A stretch of DNA of 64,000 bases from Arthrobacter sp. Hiyo4. GTDB lineage: Bacteria; Actinomycetota; Actinomycetes; Actinomycetales; Micrococcaceae. Made by a program: the position numbers and the translations under genes. Location of the stretch: NCBI GenBank assembly GCA_002370555.1, contig AP014718.1, positions 1,550,001-1,614,000 on the forward strand, in the 5' to 3' direction. Below are positions 9,662 to 21,305 of the stretch, in pieces; the first letter of the stretch is position 1, and each line of letters begins with the position of its first letter. Below the pieces are notes generated by a model. That model saw nothing but the letters and a program-made list of their open reading frames with translations, was not told the origin of the DNA and ran no database searches.

Positions 9662-12600
9662 ATGACCCATCTTCATAGCCCGAGTTGGTCCGAAAAAATA
9701 GGATCGCAGGGCCCCGTCTCCCGTTCAAGCGCTTTGCCGCGCTGCCCGAGGCCCGGGGTCTGTACAACCCAGAGAACGAAAAGGATGCCTGCGGCCTGGC
9801 GATCATCGCCACGCTCCGCGGCGAGCCCGGCTACGACATTGTCGACGCCGCGCTGACCGCGCTCCGCAACCTGGAGCACCGCGGTGCTGTGGGTGCCGAC
9901 GAGGGCACCGGTGACGGTGCCGGCCTGCTGATGCAGATCCCGGACGAGTTCTTCCGTGCCGTCACAGAATTCGAGCTCCCCGCACCGGGCCAGTTTGTTG
10001 CCGGTACCGCCTTCCTCCCTGCCGAGCAGCGCGAAGCCGACGCCGCCAAGGCCGGAATTGAAGGCCTTGCCGCCGATGAAGGCCTGACCGTGCTCGGCTG
10101 GCGCGAAGTGCCCATCGTCGCAGACCTCGTGGGCGCCATGGCCGCGCCTGCATGCCCTACTTCTCTCAGCCCTTCCTTGCCTCGGCCACCGGCGAGGAAC
10201 TGGACCGCAACGAGCTCGACTCACGCGCCTGGCGGATCCGCAAGCGTGCCCAGAACAAGTTCGGCGTGTACTTCCCGTCGCTGTCTTCGCGCACCATCGT
10301 CTACAAGGGCATGCTCACCACGGCCCAGCTGGAGCCGTTCTACCCCGATCTCTCGGACAAGCGTTTCAAGACCAAGCTGGCGATCGTCCACTCGCGCTTC
10401 TCCACCAACACGTTCCCGTCCTGGCCGCTGGCCAGCCGTTCCGCACCATCGCCCACAACGGTGAAATCAACACCGTGAAGGGCAACCGGAACTGGATGCG
10501 CGCCCGCCAGTCCCAGCTGGCCAACCCGCTGCTGGGTGACTCCCGGAAGAGCTGTACCCCATCTGCACCCCCGGTGCGTCAGACTCCGCGTCCTTCGACG
10601 AAGTCGCCGAGCTGCTCTGGCTCTCCGGCCGCCCCATCACGCACTCGATCATGATGATGATCCCCGAGGCCTGGGAAAACCACGCCACCATGGATCCGGC
10701 ACGTCGGGCCTTCTACGAATACCACTCCCTGCTCATGGAACCGTGGGACGGCCCCGCCGCCGTCTCGTTCACCGACGGCAACCTTGTCGGCGCCACCCTG
10801 GACCGCAACGGCCTGCGCCCGGACGCTACTGGATCACCGAGGACGGGCTGATCATCTTCGCCTCCGAGGTGGGCGTGATCGACGTCGAACCCTCCAAGGT
10901 GGTCAAGAAGGGCCGGGTTTCGCCGGGCAAGATGTTCCTCGTGGACACCGACGCCGGCCGCATCATCGACGACGAAGAGGTTAAGGCCGAGGTCGCTGCG
11001 GCGAACCCCTGGGCCGAGTGGGTCAAGGGCAACCTGATTGACCTCAAGGACCTCCCCGAGCGCGAGCACGTGGTCCACACGCCGCGTCCGTCAACATCCG
11101 CCAGCGGACGTTCGGGTACACCACCGAAGAGCTCAAGATCCTGCTAGGTCCGATGGCCCGCACGGGCGCCGAGCCGCTGGGTGCCATGGGCTCCGACACC
11201 CCGGTGGCTGTGCTCTCCAAGCGTCCCCGGCTGCTCTTTGACTACTTTGTGCAGTCCTTCGCGCAGGTCACCAACCCGCCGCTGGATGCCATCCGTGAAG
11301 AGCTGGTCACGTCGCTGACGTGCGCCATCGGCCCGAACGGCAACCTGCTGGACACCAAGCGGGTCCGCCAGCCGCAGGTCATGCTGCCGTTCCCGGTGAT
11401 CAACAACGACCAGCTCGCCAAGATCGCTAACATCGAAACGCCCGACGGCGACCGCATCGCCATGAAGGTCCGTGGGCTCTACCGCCCGAAGGCGGGAGAA
11501 CGCCCTGCGTGCCCGGCTCACCGAGATCTGCGAGCAGGTCTCCGGCGCGATCAACCGCGGCGTGCAGTATGTTGTGCTGTCCGACCGCGACTCGAACGCG
11601 CAGTGGGCGCCGATTCCTTCGCTGCTTCTGGTCAGCGCCGTGCACCATCACTTGCTGCGCAGCGCCAACCGCACCAAGACCGCACTGGTGGTCGAGGCCG
11701 GCGACGTCCGCGAGACGCACCACGTGGCTGTCCTGATCGGCTACGGCGCCTCCGCCGTGAACCCGTACCTGGCCATGGAATCCGTGGAGCAGCTCATCAC
11801 CGCCGGTGACGTTGTTGGGGTCACCCCGCAGGACGGCGTCTACAACCTGATCAAGGGCCTCGGCAAGGGCGTCCTGAAGATCATGTCCAAGATGGGCATC
11901 TCCACTGTTGCGTCCTACACCGGTGCGCAGACGTTCGAGGCCCTGGGCCTCGGGCAGGAACTGGTGGACGAGTTCTTCGCCGGCACGCACTCCCAGCTGG
12001 GCGGCGTGGGCCTGGACGTCATTGCCGCCGAAGTTTCGGCGCGGCACCAGATGGCCTACCCGGAAGGCGGCATCGAACTGCCGCACCGCCCGCTCCTGGG
12101 CGGCGGTGAATACCAGTGGCGCCGCGACGGTGAGCCTCACCTGTTCAACCCGGAGACCGTCTTCCGCCTCCAGCACGCCACACGTGAGCGCCGCTATGAC
12201 ATTTTCAAGGCGTACACCAAGGGCGTGGATGACCAGTCCGAGAACCTGATGACCCTGCGCGGGCTGCTCAAGTTCAAGAACGACCGTCCCGCTGTTCCGT
12301 TGGAGGAAGTGGAGCCTGTCTCCAGCGTTGTGAAGCGTTTCTCCACCGGCGCCATGAGCTACGGGTCTATCTCGAAGGAAGCCCACGAGACCCTCGCGAT
12401 CGCCATGAACCAGCTGGGCGGCAAGTCCAACACCGGTGAAGGCGGCGAGGACGTGGACCGCCTGCTGGACCCGAAGCGCCGCTCTGCCGTGAAGCAGATC
12501 GCGTCGGGCCGGTTCGGCGTCACCAGCCTGTACCTGACGAACGCCGATGACATCCAGATCAAGATGGCGCAGGGTGCCAAGCCCGGCGAGGGCGGCCAGC

Positions 12601-14261
12601 TGATGGCGCAGAAGGTGTACCCCTGGGTTGCCCGGACCCGCCACTCGACGCCCGGCGTCGGCCTGATTTCGCCGCCGCCGCACCACGACATCTACTCCAT
12701 CGAGGACCTCGCGCAGCTCATCTACGATGCGAAGCGTGCCAACCCCTCGGCCCGGGTACACGTTAAGCTCGTCTCCGAAGTGGGGATCGGCACTGTGGCG
12801 TCGGGTGTCACCAAAGCGAAGGCCGACGTCGTACTGGTCTCCGGCCACGACGGCGGGACCGGCGCGTCCCGCTGAATTCGCTCAAGCACGCGGGTGTGCC
12901 GTGGGAGCTGGGGCTCGCGGAGACGCAGCAGACGCTGATGCTCAACGGCCTGCGCGACCGTGTGGTGGTCCAGGTGGACGGCCAGCTCAAGACCGGCCGT
13001 GACGTTGTTATTGCCGCGCTGCTCGGCGGCGAGGAATTCGGTTTCGCCACCGCGCCGCTGGTGGTGGAAGGCTGCATCATGATGCGCGTCTGCCACCTGG
13101 ACACCTGTCCGGTGGGCGTCGCAACGCAGAACCCGAACTGCGGCCCGCTTCACCGGCAAGCCCGAGTTTGTGGTCAACTTCTTCGAATTCCTGGCCGAGG
13201 AAGTCCGCGAGATCCTCGCGGAACTCGGCTTCCGGAGCATCGAAGAGGCGATCGGCCACGCCGAAGTCCTGGATGCCCGCGAAGCGATCAACCACTGGAA
13301 GGCCGACGGCCTGGACCTGGACCCGATCCTGCACGGGCTCGAGTTCGACGACGACGCTCCGCTGCGCAACATGACCTCGCAGAACCACGAGCTGGACAAG
13401 CACTTCGACCAGCGGCTGATCACCATGGCCACGGAGGCGCTGACTGACCGCAGCCCGGTGAAGATCGCGGTGGACGTGATCAACACGGACCGCTCCGTGG
13501 GCACCATGCTGGGCCACACGGTGACCAAGACGTTCAGCACGGACGTGCTGGCGCCGGACACCATCGACATCACCCTGACCGGTACCGCTGGACAGTCGCT
13601 GGGCGCCTTCCTGCCCGCCGGCATCACGCTGCGCCTCTTCGGTGACTCAAACGACTACGTGGGCAAGGGCCTTTCCGGCGGGCGGATCATCGTCCGGCCG
13701 GACCGCACCAACGTGTTCAAGGCCGAAAGCAACGTCATTGCCGGCAACGTGATCGGCTACGGCGCCACCAGCGGCGAAATGTTCCTGCGCGGCCAGGTAG
13801 GCGAACGCTTCCTGGTCCGCAACTCCGGAGCCACCGCAGTTGTTGAAGGCATCGGCGACCACGGCTGCGAGTACATGACCGGCGGGCAGACGCTGATCAT
13901 CGGCCGCACCGGACGCAACTTCGGCGCCGGAATGTCGGGCGGCACCGCCTATGTCCTGGACCTGCAGACCACGCAGGTCAACAAGGACGCCCTGCAGTCC
14001 GGCGAACTCCAGCTCGTTGAACTCGACGCCGAGGACCGGGACATTGTCCACGGCCTGCTGGTGAAGCATGTCGAGGAAACGGAATCGCTCCACGCGGCGC
14101 GGTTGCTGGAGAACTTCGACGATACTGCTGCCCGCATTACCAAAGTGCTGCCGCGCGATTACGCGGCAGTCCTGCAAACCCGTCTGGACGCCATCGAAGA
14201 GGGCCTCGACCCCGATGGCGAAGAAGTATGGGCTCGAATCCTGGAGGTGACCGGTGGCTGA
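9662..14261 (+). CDS. gltB: Glutamate synthase large subunit GltB (many frameshifts)
   Basis: Corrected length about 1530 aa, the normal size of the alpha subunit of [24 protein letters not shown] is followed by KDACGLAII, whose Cys is the class II amidotransferase nucleophile after propeptide removal. Later: [11 protein letters not shown], the FMN barrel ([23 protein letters not shown]), the 3Fe-4S cysteines in [15 protein letters not shown], and the C-terminal GXGXG domain. Frames change near 9718, 10140, 10432, 10545, 10826, 11085, 11492, 12871 and 13140, always with homology continuing. The 263 bp before it probably hold its promoter and leader. It overlaps gltD by 8 nt. Confidence 0.95.
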
Positions 14262-15709
14262 TCCACGCGGATTTCTTAAAGTACGCCAGCGTGAAACCCA
14301 GCCGCGCCGCCCCGTTCCGGTCCGCATCATGGACTGGAAGGAAGTCTATGAGGCCCAGGAAAAGGGTGTCCTGAAGGCCCAGGCCGGCCGCTGCATGGAC
14401 TGCGGCGTGCCGTTCTGCCACCAGGGTTGCCCGCTGGGCAACCTGATCCCGGAATGGAATGACCTCACCTGGCGGGACAAGGGCGAGGAAGCGATCGAGC
14501 GGCTGCACGCCACCAATAACTTCCCCGAGTGGACCGGCCGGCTTTGCCCGGCGCCGTGCGAGGCGTCCTGTGTGCTGGGGATCAACCAGCCGCGGTCACC
14601 ATCAAGCAGGTTGAAGTCTCCATCATCGACGAAGCTTGGGACAGCGGCTGGGTCAACCCGCTGCCTCCGACGCGCCTGACCGGCAAGACCGTTGCCGTCG
14701 TCGGCTCCGGCCCTGCCGGCCTGGCCGTGGCGCAGCAGTTGACGCGGGTGGGCCACACCGTGGCGGTGTACGAGCGTGACGACAAGATCGGCGGGCTCCT
14801 CCGCTACGGCATCCCGACTTCAAGATGGAGAAGGAGCAGGTGGACCGCCGCATCGAGCAGATGAAGACGGAAGGCACCCGCTTCCGTACCGGAGTTGCTG
14901 TGGGCACTGACGTGACGTGGGAGCAGCTGCGCCGCCGGTATGACGCCGTTGTGATTGCCACCGGCGCCACCGTGCCGCGTGACCTGCCCATCCCGGGCCG
15001 TGACTTTGACGGCGTGCACTTTGCCATGGATTACCTGGTGCCGGCCAACCGCGTTGTCGCGGGGGAAACGGTGGAGAACCAGATCCATGCCAAGGGCAAG
15101 CACGTGGTGATCCTGGGCGGCGGCGACACCGGTGCTGACTGCCTCGGTACTGCGCACCGCCATGGCGCGGCATCGGTGACCACCCTGGCCATCGGCAAGC
15201 AGCCGCCGGCGGAACGTGCCGGGCACCAGCCCTGGCCCACGTTCCCCACCCTGTTCGAAATGGCCAGCGCCCATGAGGAAGGCGGCGAACGCACGTACCT
15301 TGCCTCCACCGTGGAGTTTGTCGGCGAGAACGGCAAGCTCACCGGCGTCAAGGTTGCCGAAACGGAATTCGTTGACGGCAAGCGCCTCCCGAAGGCCGGC
15401 ACCGAACGGATCATCCCGGCGGACCTGGTCTTCCTGTCACTGGGCTTCACTGGAGCCGAGCCTGCGGGCATCACCGAGCAGGTCAGCGCCGAATTTGACG
15501 GGCGCGGCAACGTGACCCGCGACGGGTACTACATGACCAACACGGAGGGCATCTTCGTGGCCGGCGACGCCGGACGCGGGCAGTCGCTTATCGTATGGGC
15601 CATCGCTGAGGGCAGGGCCTGTGCGGCCGCCGTGGACAAGTTCCTCATGGGCAGCACCATCCTGCCGGCGCCGGTGGCTCCGACGGACCGAGCCATCGCG
15701 GTTCTCTGA
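14254..15709 (+). CDS. gltD: Glutamate synthase small subunit GltD (two frameshifts)
   Basis: Beta subunit of GOGAT; passes electrons from NADPH through FAD and Fe-S clusters to GltB. The GTG start at 14254 lies inside the gltB stop region. N-terminal cysteines [17 protein letters not shown] and CPAPCEASC bind Fe-S clusters; the FAD fold is [15 protein letters not shown] and the NADPH fold is [13 protein letters not shown]-terminal [21 protein letters not shown] is typical. Frame changes lie near 14590 and 14817. About 485 aa after correction. Confidence 0.95.
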
Positions 15710-15780
15710 CAGCCGTCAGTTCGCCGCGGATTAACCTCCACAACAACTTAACCAATGCAGGACACTACTAGGGTAGGTAT

Positions 15781-17262
15781 ATGAGACGCGCTAAGATTGT
15801 GGCCACTTTTGGCCCGGCAATTGCCAGCTTTGAGAACACCCTCGCGGTGTTGGAAGCCGGTGTGGATGTTGCCCGGATGAACATGAGTCACGGTGACTAC
15901 ACCGTGCATGACAACACGTACGAGAATGTCCGCAAGGCAGCAGCCCAGCTGAGCAAGCCTGTGGCAATCATGGCTGACCTGCAGGGCCCCAAGATCCGTC
16001 TTGGCCGCTTTGTGGACGGACCCCACGCACTGGCCGAGGGTGACATCTTCACCATCACCACCGAGGACGTTCCGGGCACCAAGGACATCTGCTCCACGAC
16101 GCTGAAGAGCCTCACCGAGGACGTCAACGTGGGGGATGCCCTGCTGATCGACGACGGCAAGGTTGCCTTGCGGGCGATTGAGGTCGACGACGTCAAGGTC
16201 GTTACTGAGGTAACCGTAGGCGGGATGGTGTCCAACAACAAGGGCATCAACCTTCCCGGCGTTGCGGTCAACGTGCCGGCGCTGAGCGAAAAAGACGAGG
16301 ACGATCTCCGCTGGGCCATGCGCCGCGGCGTTGACATGGTTGCGCTGTCGTTCGTGCGTGACGCCTCCGACATCACCCGCGTGCACGAGATCATGGACGA
16401 AGAAGGCCGCCGTGTGCCGGTCATCGCCAAGATCGAAAAGCCGCAGGCGGTGGACCAGCTGCACGAAATCATCGACGCCTTCGACGCCATCATGGTGGCC
16501 CGTGGCGACCTCGGTGTGGAACTTCCGCTCGAGGAAGTGCCGATCGTGCAGAAGCGCGCCATCGAACTGGCACGCCGCTGGGCGAAGCCGGTCATCGTGG
16601 CCACCCAGGTCCTCGAATCCATGATCGACAACCCGCGCCCCACCCGTGCGGAAGCCTCCGACTGCGCCAACGCCGTTCTTGACGGTGCTGACGCCGTTAT
16701 GCTCTCCGGCGAGACCAGCGTGGGTAAGTACCCGATCGAGACCGTCAAGGTCATGGCAAGGATCATTGAATCCACTGAGGTCCATGGCCTGGAACGCGTT
16801 CCGCCGCTGGGCACCAAGCCCAAAACCCGTGGTGGCGCCATCACCCGCGCCGCCGTCGAAATCGCTGACCAGCTGGATGCAAAGTACATCTGTACATTCA
16901 CCCAGTCCGGCGACTCCGCGCGCCGGCTGTCGCGTTTGCGCCCCATCAGGCCGGTATTCGCGTTCACTCCGTTGGAGCACGTGTGGAACCAGCTGGCGCT
17001 GACCTGGGGCATCCAGCCGGTGCTGGTTCCCATGGTGGGCCATACTGACGAGATGACCGCGCAGGTTGACCGCAGCCTGCTGGAATTGAAAGTAGTGGAC
17101 GACGGCGACCTGGTGGTCATCGCCGCCGGTTCGCCTCCCGGAAAGGCCGGTTCCACGAACATGCTGAAGGTTCACCGGGTCGGAGACCTGGGCGACGCCG
17201 GCAGCCTGGGCGGCGACGCTGGCGCACCCAGGGAGAAGCTCGGTCCCTGGCCGACGGCATAG
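15781..17262 (+). CDS. pyk: Pyruvate kinase
   Basis: 493 aa, intact. Transfers phosphate from PEP to ADP in the last step of glycolysis. MRRAKIVATFGPA start, RMNMSHGD, DLQGPKIRLG, the active-site lysine in IAKIEKPQAV, the MVARGDLGVELP loop, ATQVLESMI and ADAVMLSGETSVGKYP are all canonical. The C-terminal alpha/beta domain ends GSTNMLKVHRVGD plus a Gly/Ala-rich tail. A strong hairpin terminator follows 14 bp after the stop. Confidence 0.97.
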   Translation: MRRAKIVATFGPAIASFENTLAVLEAGVDVARMNMSHGDYTVHDNTYENVRKAAAQLSKPVAIMADLQGPKIRLGRFVDGPHALAEGDIFTITTEDVPGTKDICSTTLKSLTEDVNVGDALLIDDGKVALRAIEVDDVKVVTEVTVGGMVSNNKGINLPGVAVNVPALSEKDEDDLRWAMRRGVDMVALSFVRDASDITRVHEIMDEEGRRVPVIAKIEKPQAVDQLHEIIDAFDAIMVARGDLGVELPLEEVPIVQKRAIELARRWAKPVIVATQVLESMIDNPRPTRAEASDCANAVLDGADAVMLSGETSVGKYPIETVKVMARIIESTEVHGLERVPPLGTKPKTRGGAITRAAVEIADQLDAKYICTFTQSGDSARRLSRLRPIRPVFAFTPLEHVWNQLALTWGIQPVLVPMVGHTDEMTAQVDRSLLELKVVDDGDLVVIAAGSPPGKAGSTNMLKVHRVGDLGDAGSLGGDAGAPREKLGPWPTA

Positions 17263-17276
17263 CAACTTAAGAGGAA

Positions 17277-17306
17277 GGACCCCTGCCGGCTGGCAGGGGT
17301 CCTTTT
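17277..17306 (+). terminator. Intrinsic terminator of pyk
   Basis: Perfect 11-bp stem (GGACCCCTGCC, 17277-17287, against 17292-17302), 4-nt loop GGCT, followed by TTTTCTTT. Lies 14 bp after the pyk stop. Confidence 0.93.
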
Positions 17307-17328
17307 CTTTGGTCTCCGGGCGTCCGGT

Positions 17329-17362
17329 GGTTGAGCTTGCCGAATCCTCGGCAAGCTCAACC
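17329..17362. terminator. Perfect inverted repeat between convergent genes
   Basis: 14-bp perfect stem (GGTTGAGCTTGCCG, 17329-17342, against 17349-17362) with a 6-nt loop, 9 bp from the stop of the minus-strand regulator. There is no long T run; it probably terminates the regulator mRNA or acts bidirectionally. Confidence 0.65.
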
Positions 17363-17371
17363 TAGAAGCTC

Positions 17372-17977
17372 TTAGTTGACCTGGTTGATGATGGTTTCGG
17401 CAACCTCGCGCATGCTGAGGCGGCGGTCCATAGAGGTCTTCTGGATCCACCGGAAAGCCTCCGGCTCCGTCAGGCCCATCTTCGTGGTCAGCAGGCTCTT
17501 GGCGCGCTCGACGAGCTTGCGTGTGGCGAACTGCTCCTGCAGATCCGACACTTCGCTTTCAAGGGCCTTGATTTCCTCGTGGCGGGAGAGCGCGATTTCC
17601 AGGGCCGGGATGAGGTCGGCCGGGGTGAAGGGCTTGACTACGTAGGCCATGGCGCCGGCGTCGCGGGCGCGCTCCACAAGTTCCTTCTGGCTGAAAGCCG
17701 TCAAAAGGACCACGGGGGCGATGCGGGCCTTGACGATCTTTTCGGCTGCAGTGATGCCATCCATAATCGGCATCTTGACGTCCATCAGGACAAGGTCCGG
17801 CTTGAGTTCCTCGGCGAGCTGCACGGCCTTCTCGCCGTTGTCTGCTTCGCCCACCACGTCATAGCCTTCGCCGCGCAGGATCTCGATGATGTCGAGTCGG
17901 ATGAGGGTTTCATCCTCGGCCACAATAACGCGGCGCGCCGGCTGGGACGTGGGTATTGACTCCGTTTGTTCAGTCAC
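17372..17977 (-). CDS. ANTAR-domain response regulator (PdtaR-like)
   Basis: 201 aa, intact. Receiver domain at residues about 15-130: VIVAEDETLIR (acidic pocket), LVLMDVKMPIMDG (phosphoacceptor Asp), LLTAFSQ (Thr) and VVKPF (Lys). A helical linker then leads to an ANTAR RNA-binding domain at about 145-200 (RKLVERAKSLLTTKMGLTEPEAFRWIQ). Family members are phosphorylated by a sensor kinase and bind paired RNA hairpins to cause antitermination; in mycobacteria the PdtaS/PdtaR pair does this. No kinase is adjacent. Convergent with pyk and divergent from the tRNA gene. Confidence 0.94.
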   Translation of the reverse strand: MTEQTESIPTSQPARRVIVAEDETLIRLDIIEILRGEGYDVVGEADNGEKAVQLAEELKPDLVLMDVKMPIMDGITAAEKIVKARIAPVVLLTAFSQKELVERARDAGAMAYVVKPFTPADLIPALEIALSRHEEIKALESEVSDLQEQFATRKLVERAKSLLTTKMGLTEPEAFRWIQKTSMDRRLSMREVAETIINQVN

Positions 17978-18181
17978 GGGATCTCCTTGGAAAGGTACGG
18001 CGGGAACATCACCATCTTAGGTGCGCCCGCGGCCGTAGTTTGATCTGCATGGTCTATTGCGGCGTCAGCGGCGCGATTCTGGAATTCAGCCTATCTGCAT
18101 GTAGAGTAATTCCGCGTACGTGAAGCGATCGCGTTGCTCACAATCAGTTGTGGGCGTACCGGTTTGCACAGCGTATTCCGC

Positions 18182-18263
18182 GCCCGAGTGGCGGAATTGG
18201 CAGACGCGCCGCACTCAAAATGCGGTATCGAAAGGTGTGTGGGTTCGAGTCCCACCTCGGGCA
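18182..18263 (+). tRNA. tRNA-Leu (anticodon CAA)
   Basis: 82 nt. Acceptor stem GCCCGAG pairs with CTCGGGC, discriminator A at 18263, no encoded CCA. Anticodon arm CCGCA-CTCAAAA-TGCGG gives anticodon CAA. A variable arm follows, as in a class II tRNA, then T arm GTGGG-TTCGAGT-CCCAC. Its 3' end is the attachment site of the downstream islands. Confidence 0.95.
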
Positions 18264-18316
18264 CGACGTTTTCCCTCGTCAGAGGCGATTTTGCTTTGAC
18301 GTGTTGACAAAGCTTG
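18243..18316 (+). repeat. att copy A (tRNA-Leu 3' end plus terminator)
   Basis: 74 bp beginning GTTCGAGTCCCACCTCGGGC (tRNA T loop to acceptor end) and running through the small CCTC-GTCA-GAGG hairpin and a GTGTTGACA half-site. It recurs at 37359, 60150 and, diverged, 63436. This copy keeps the whole tRNA upstream and lacks the upstream palindrome seen at the others, as expected for the chromosomal side of an integration junction. Confidence 0.9.
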
Positions 18317-18967
18317 ACTTTTGACGTCCAGAGTCCCCTCGCGGTTCACATTGCCTTTCACTACGGGCTCTAGTACCAATGGGGGCCGGGGACGCCGGAT
18401 CGTGCAGGGCAGCCTACTCTTATCAGACCAGCTGTTTCCTTGAGGAACTCAACCCGCACCTATCGCCGGGTAAGTGCATGGCGTTGCCCACCCATCGAAC
18501 CAAGGTCCGCACTGCTCGGGAGAAGCCAGCCCACGCTCTCCGCACCAACGTGACAGACCGCACCTTCATCCACAAGCAACGGGACGTCCTGCACGACGAC
18601 GTCGATGAAGTCTTGATCAACAGCCGCCATGGGCTGGCGAGCCTCCCGTGGAACCGAGACTGGGAAGAGCCACGGCCCGACGCCGAGGACCATCCGCTCT
18701 GAGACAGAGCGGCACGTACTTTGGTGACTCCAGTGCCGAACGGGCATGGTTGACAGATGCTGCTGGTGGAAGCTTAGGTTGTTTCGGGGTAGTCCGCGGT
18801 CAGCCCCTGATCGCGGAGAGTATGCCCAGGGCTCCGGACATGGCAGTGTGGCCGTGCGGGTGATGTATTGAATTTCCGGGGATTCCTGCCGGCCAAAGTC
18901 TTTTAATTCTGCCCTTAATGTGAGATAATACGTGTGGGATTATTTTGCTGACGGTGAGGGTGGAAAG
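18317..18967. other. Left end of island 1, no supported gene
   Basis: 650 bp. A 107-codon frame at 18379-18702 (plus) and overlapping minus frames exist, but none has a recognisable domain or clear ribosome binding site. The post-att module seen downstream of att copies B, C and D is absent here, so this end may be rearranged. Confidence 0.5.
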
Positions 18968-21220
18968 ATGGGTGTGATGACGACCCAGATGCCCCTTCCC
19001 TTGATCGCGGACTTGGGTGCCGTGCTGATCGGGGAGTCGGCGGCGTTGCTGGAAAATGAGATGCACGGCGGCAAGGTTTTCCTTAACGGCCAGTTGTGCT
19101 GGGTGTGGGATGCCGGGCAGGATGACCTCCGCCGGCTGGCCGCGGTGCAGCTGGTGCGGACCGGCGCGGCCCGGGTCAACGAGGTAGCGGCAGGGTTTGG
19201 CGTCACCCCGGAATCGTTGCGGCGCTGGCGGGTGTCCGTCACGGACGAAGGCGTGGCCGCGCTGGCGCCGGTAAAGAAAGGCCCCAAGGGCCCAACGGTG
19301 CTGACCGGGGCGAAGGCGGCCGAGATCCGCCGTCTCCGCGCCGGCGGTGCGAGCCTGCGGACAACGGCGGCAGCGGCCGGGTCTCCACCGACACCGTCCG
19401 CCGTGCCCTCACCGCCGGCGATGAGTCAAACACCCCGGAAGCCCCTGAAATCAGCGCTAACAATGGCGGATCAGGGCCCACGACACCCACCGAGCCAACA
19501 CAGTTGGTGTTGCCCGTGCTGCCGGAGCCGATGGATCGTTCCGGGGAACGGGCAGCAGCCCGGGCCGGTTTGCTCGAGTGCGCGGCCCCGGTGTTTGCCC
19601 GGCAGCCCGGGTGCCGTTGGCCGGGCTGTTCCTGGCCTTGCCGGCGCTGGAGGCCACCGGGCTGCTGGCCTGCGCGAAGGCAACGTTCTCGGCGTTGCCG
19701 GACGGGTTTTACGGGCTGGAGACCATGCTCCTCGACTCGGTGTTGCGGGCCCTGGCCGGAGAGCCCCGCGCCGAAGGCGCCACCCGGATCGACCCCGCGG
19801 CCCTGGGCCGGGTGTTGGGCCTGGACCGGGCTCCGGAAGTAAGAACCATCCGCCGTAAAATTAGTCACCTGGCCCAGACCGGGAAGGCCGGGGAGCTGCT
19901 CACCGCCCTCGCCACCCACCACCTCCACAGTCCGGGCGGTGATGGTGAGGGTGGGGATTTGGCTGCTGTTCTCTATGTTGACGGGCACGTCCGCGCCTAC
20001 CAGGGCGGGAAGAAGATTGGGAAGGTCCACTCCACGAGGCTGAAATTCCCGACCCCGGCGACCGAGGAAACCTGGGTCTCCGATGCGCACGGGTCTCCGG
20101 TGCTGGTCGTCATGGCCAAACCCGGCACCGCCCTGACCGGGGAGCTGCGGGCCCTGCTGCCGCAGCTGCGCACCATCATCGGAGACTCCCGGCGGGTGCT
20201 GGTAGGTTTTGACCGGGGAGGCTGGTCACCGGCACTCTTCAAACACATGAACGAGGCTGGCTTTGACGTCCTGACCTGGCGCAAAGGCAGCACAGCGGAC
20301 GTCCCCGAGGACCGCTTCACCGAGGCCGCCCATGTTGACGCCCACGGGCAGACGAAGACCTGGAACGCGGCGGACACCGCCGTTGACCTGCCCCTGGCCA
20401 CCGGGGAAGCGTTCCGGATGCGCCAGATCAGCCGCATCGTACCGGTCCGGGGCGGGCAACCCGGCAGATCCACATCCTCACCACCGACACCCGGATATCG
20501 GCCGGTGAGGTGATCTACCGGATGGGGTCCCGCTGGCGGCAGGAAAACTACTTCCGCTACGCCCGCATCCATTTCGACCTGGACTCCCACGACGCCTACA
20601 CCTCCACCGAGGATGACCCGAAAGGTCAGTGCCCAACCCGGACAAGAAAAAGGCCTACCAAAAAGTCGTCGCCGCCCGCGCCCACTACGACCAAGTCCTG
20701 GCCCAAACAGACGCCGCCATGCTCGCGCTGCGGACACCAGCCCCAGGCACCAACGAAGTCACCATCACCAACGCCATGCACAACCAGGTCACCGCGCCGC
20801 TCTGGGCCGCGGAAACCGCCCTTGACCGGGCAGAAGCCGCCACCAGAAGATCCCCGTCAGGCTCCCGCTGGGAGAGCTCTCACCCGGCCAACAAGTCCTC
20901 GACACCGAGACGAAACTGATCACGCACGCGATCAGGATGGCCGCTTTCAACACCGCCACCACCCTCGCCCGGGAAATCCGGACCAACACCGGCTACGCCC
21001 GCGCCACCGAAGAAGCCCACACACTCGCACGGCAGGCGCTCACCGGCAGCGGCGACATCGACACCACCACCCCGGCTACCTCATCATTCGCCTGGACCCA
21101 CTCCCCACCGCACGGGCCACCACAGCAATCAGAGAACTCTGCCAGCACCTCACCACCACCCAAATCCGCTACCCAGGCACCGGGCTCATCCTGCGCTACG
21201 AAATCAAAAACCGCCCCTGA
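18968..21220 (+). pseudogene. Large DDE-type transposase, frameshifted
   Basis: About 750 codons over several frames. The N-terminal region has an HTH (NEVAAGFGVTPESLRRW) and a second HTH-like stretch (GASLRTTAAAAG then VSTDTVRRAL). The core has plausible catalytic acids in AVLYVDGHVRAY, VLVGFDRGGW and SRWRQENYF. The tail contains a charged helix and ends ILRYEIKNRP at 21220. Frame changes lie near 19378, 19610, 20450, 20625, 20860 and 21075. It resembles the long IS4/IS1634-like putative transposases common in actinobacteria; family assignment is uncertain. Whether the breaks are decay or sequence errors cannot be told. Terminal inverted repeats were not found by eye. Confidence 0.6.
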
Positions 21221-21305
21221 TCCCACACGGAATACCTCACCATGTCAGGAGCCCTGATGCCATGAGTAGCTACTGTTTCTGGTCACTGTCACAGCGGCTG
21301 TGCGG

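Noticed and set aside
15748..17265. Long open frame of about 505 codons antisense to pyk
   Set aside because: Mirror of the GC-biased pyk codons; no domain, no ribosome binding site. The same applies to 11427-12848 antisense to gltB and 35738-36877 antisense to jetD.
18379..18702. 107-codon ORF at the left end of island 1
   Set aside because: No domain, poor codon periodicity, competing minus-strand frames of equal quality.
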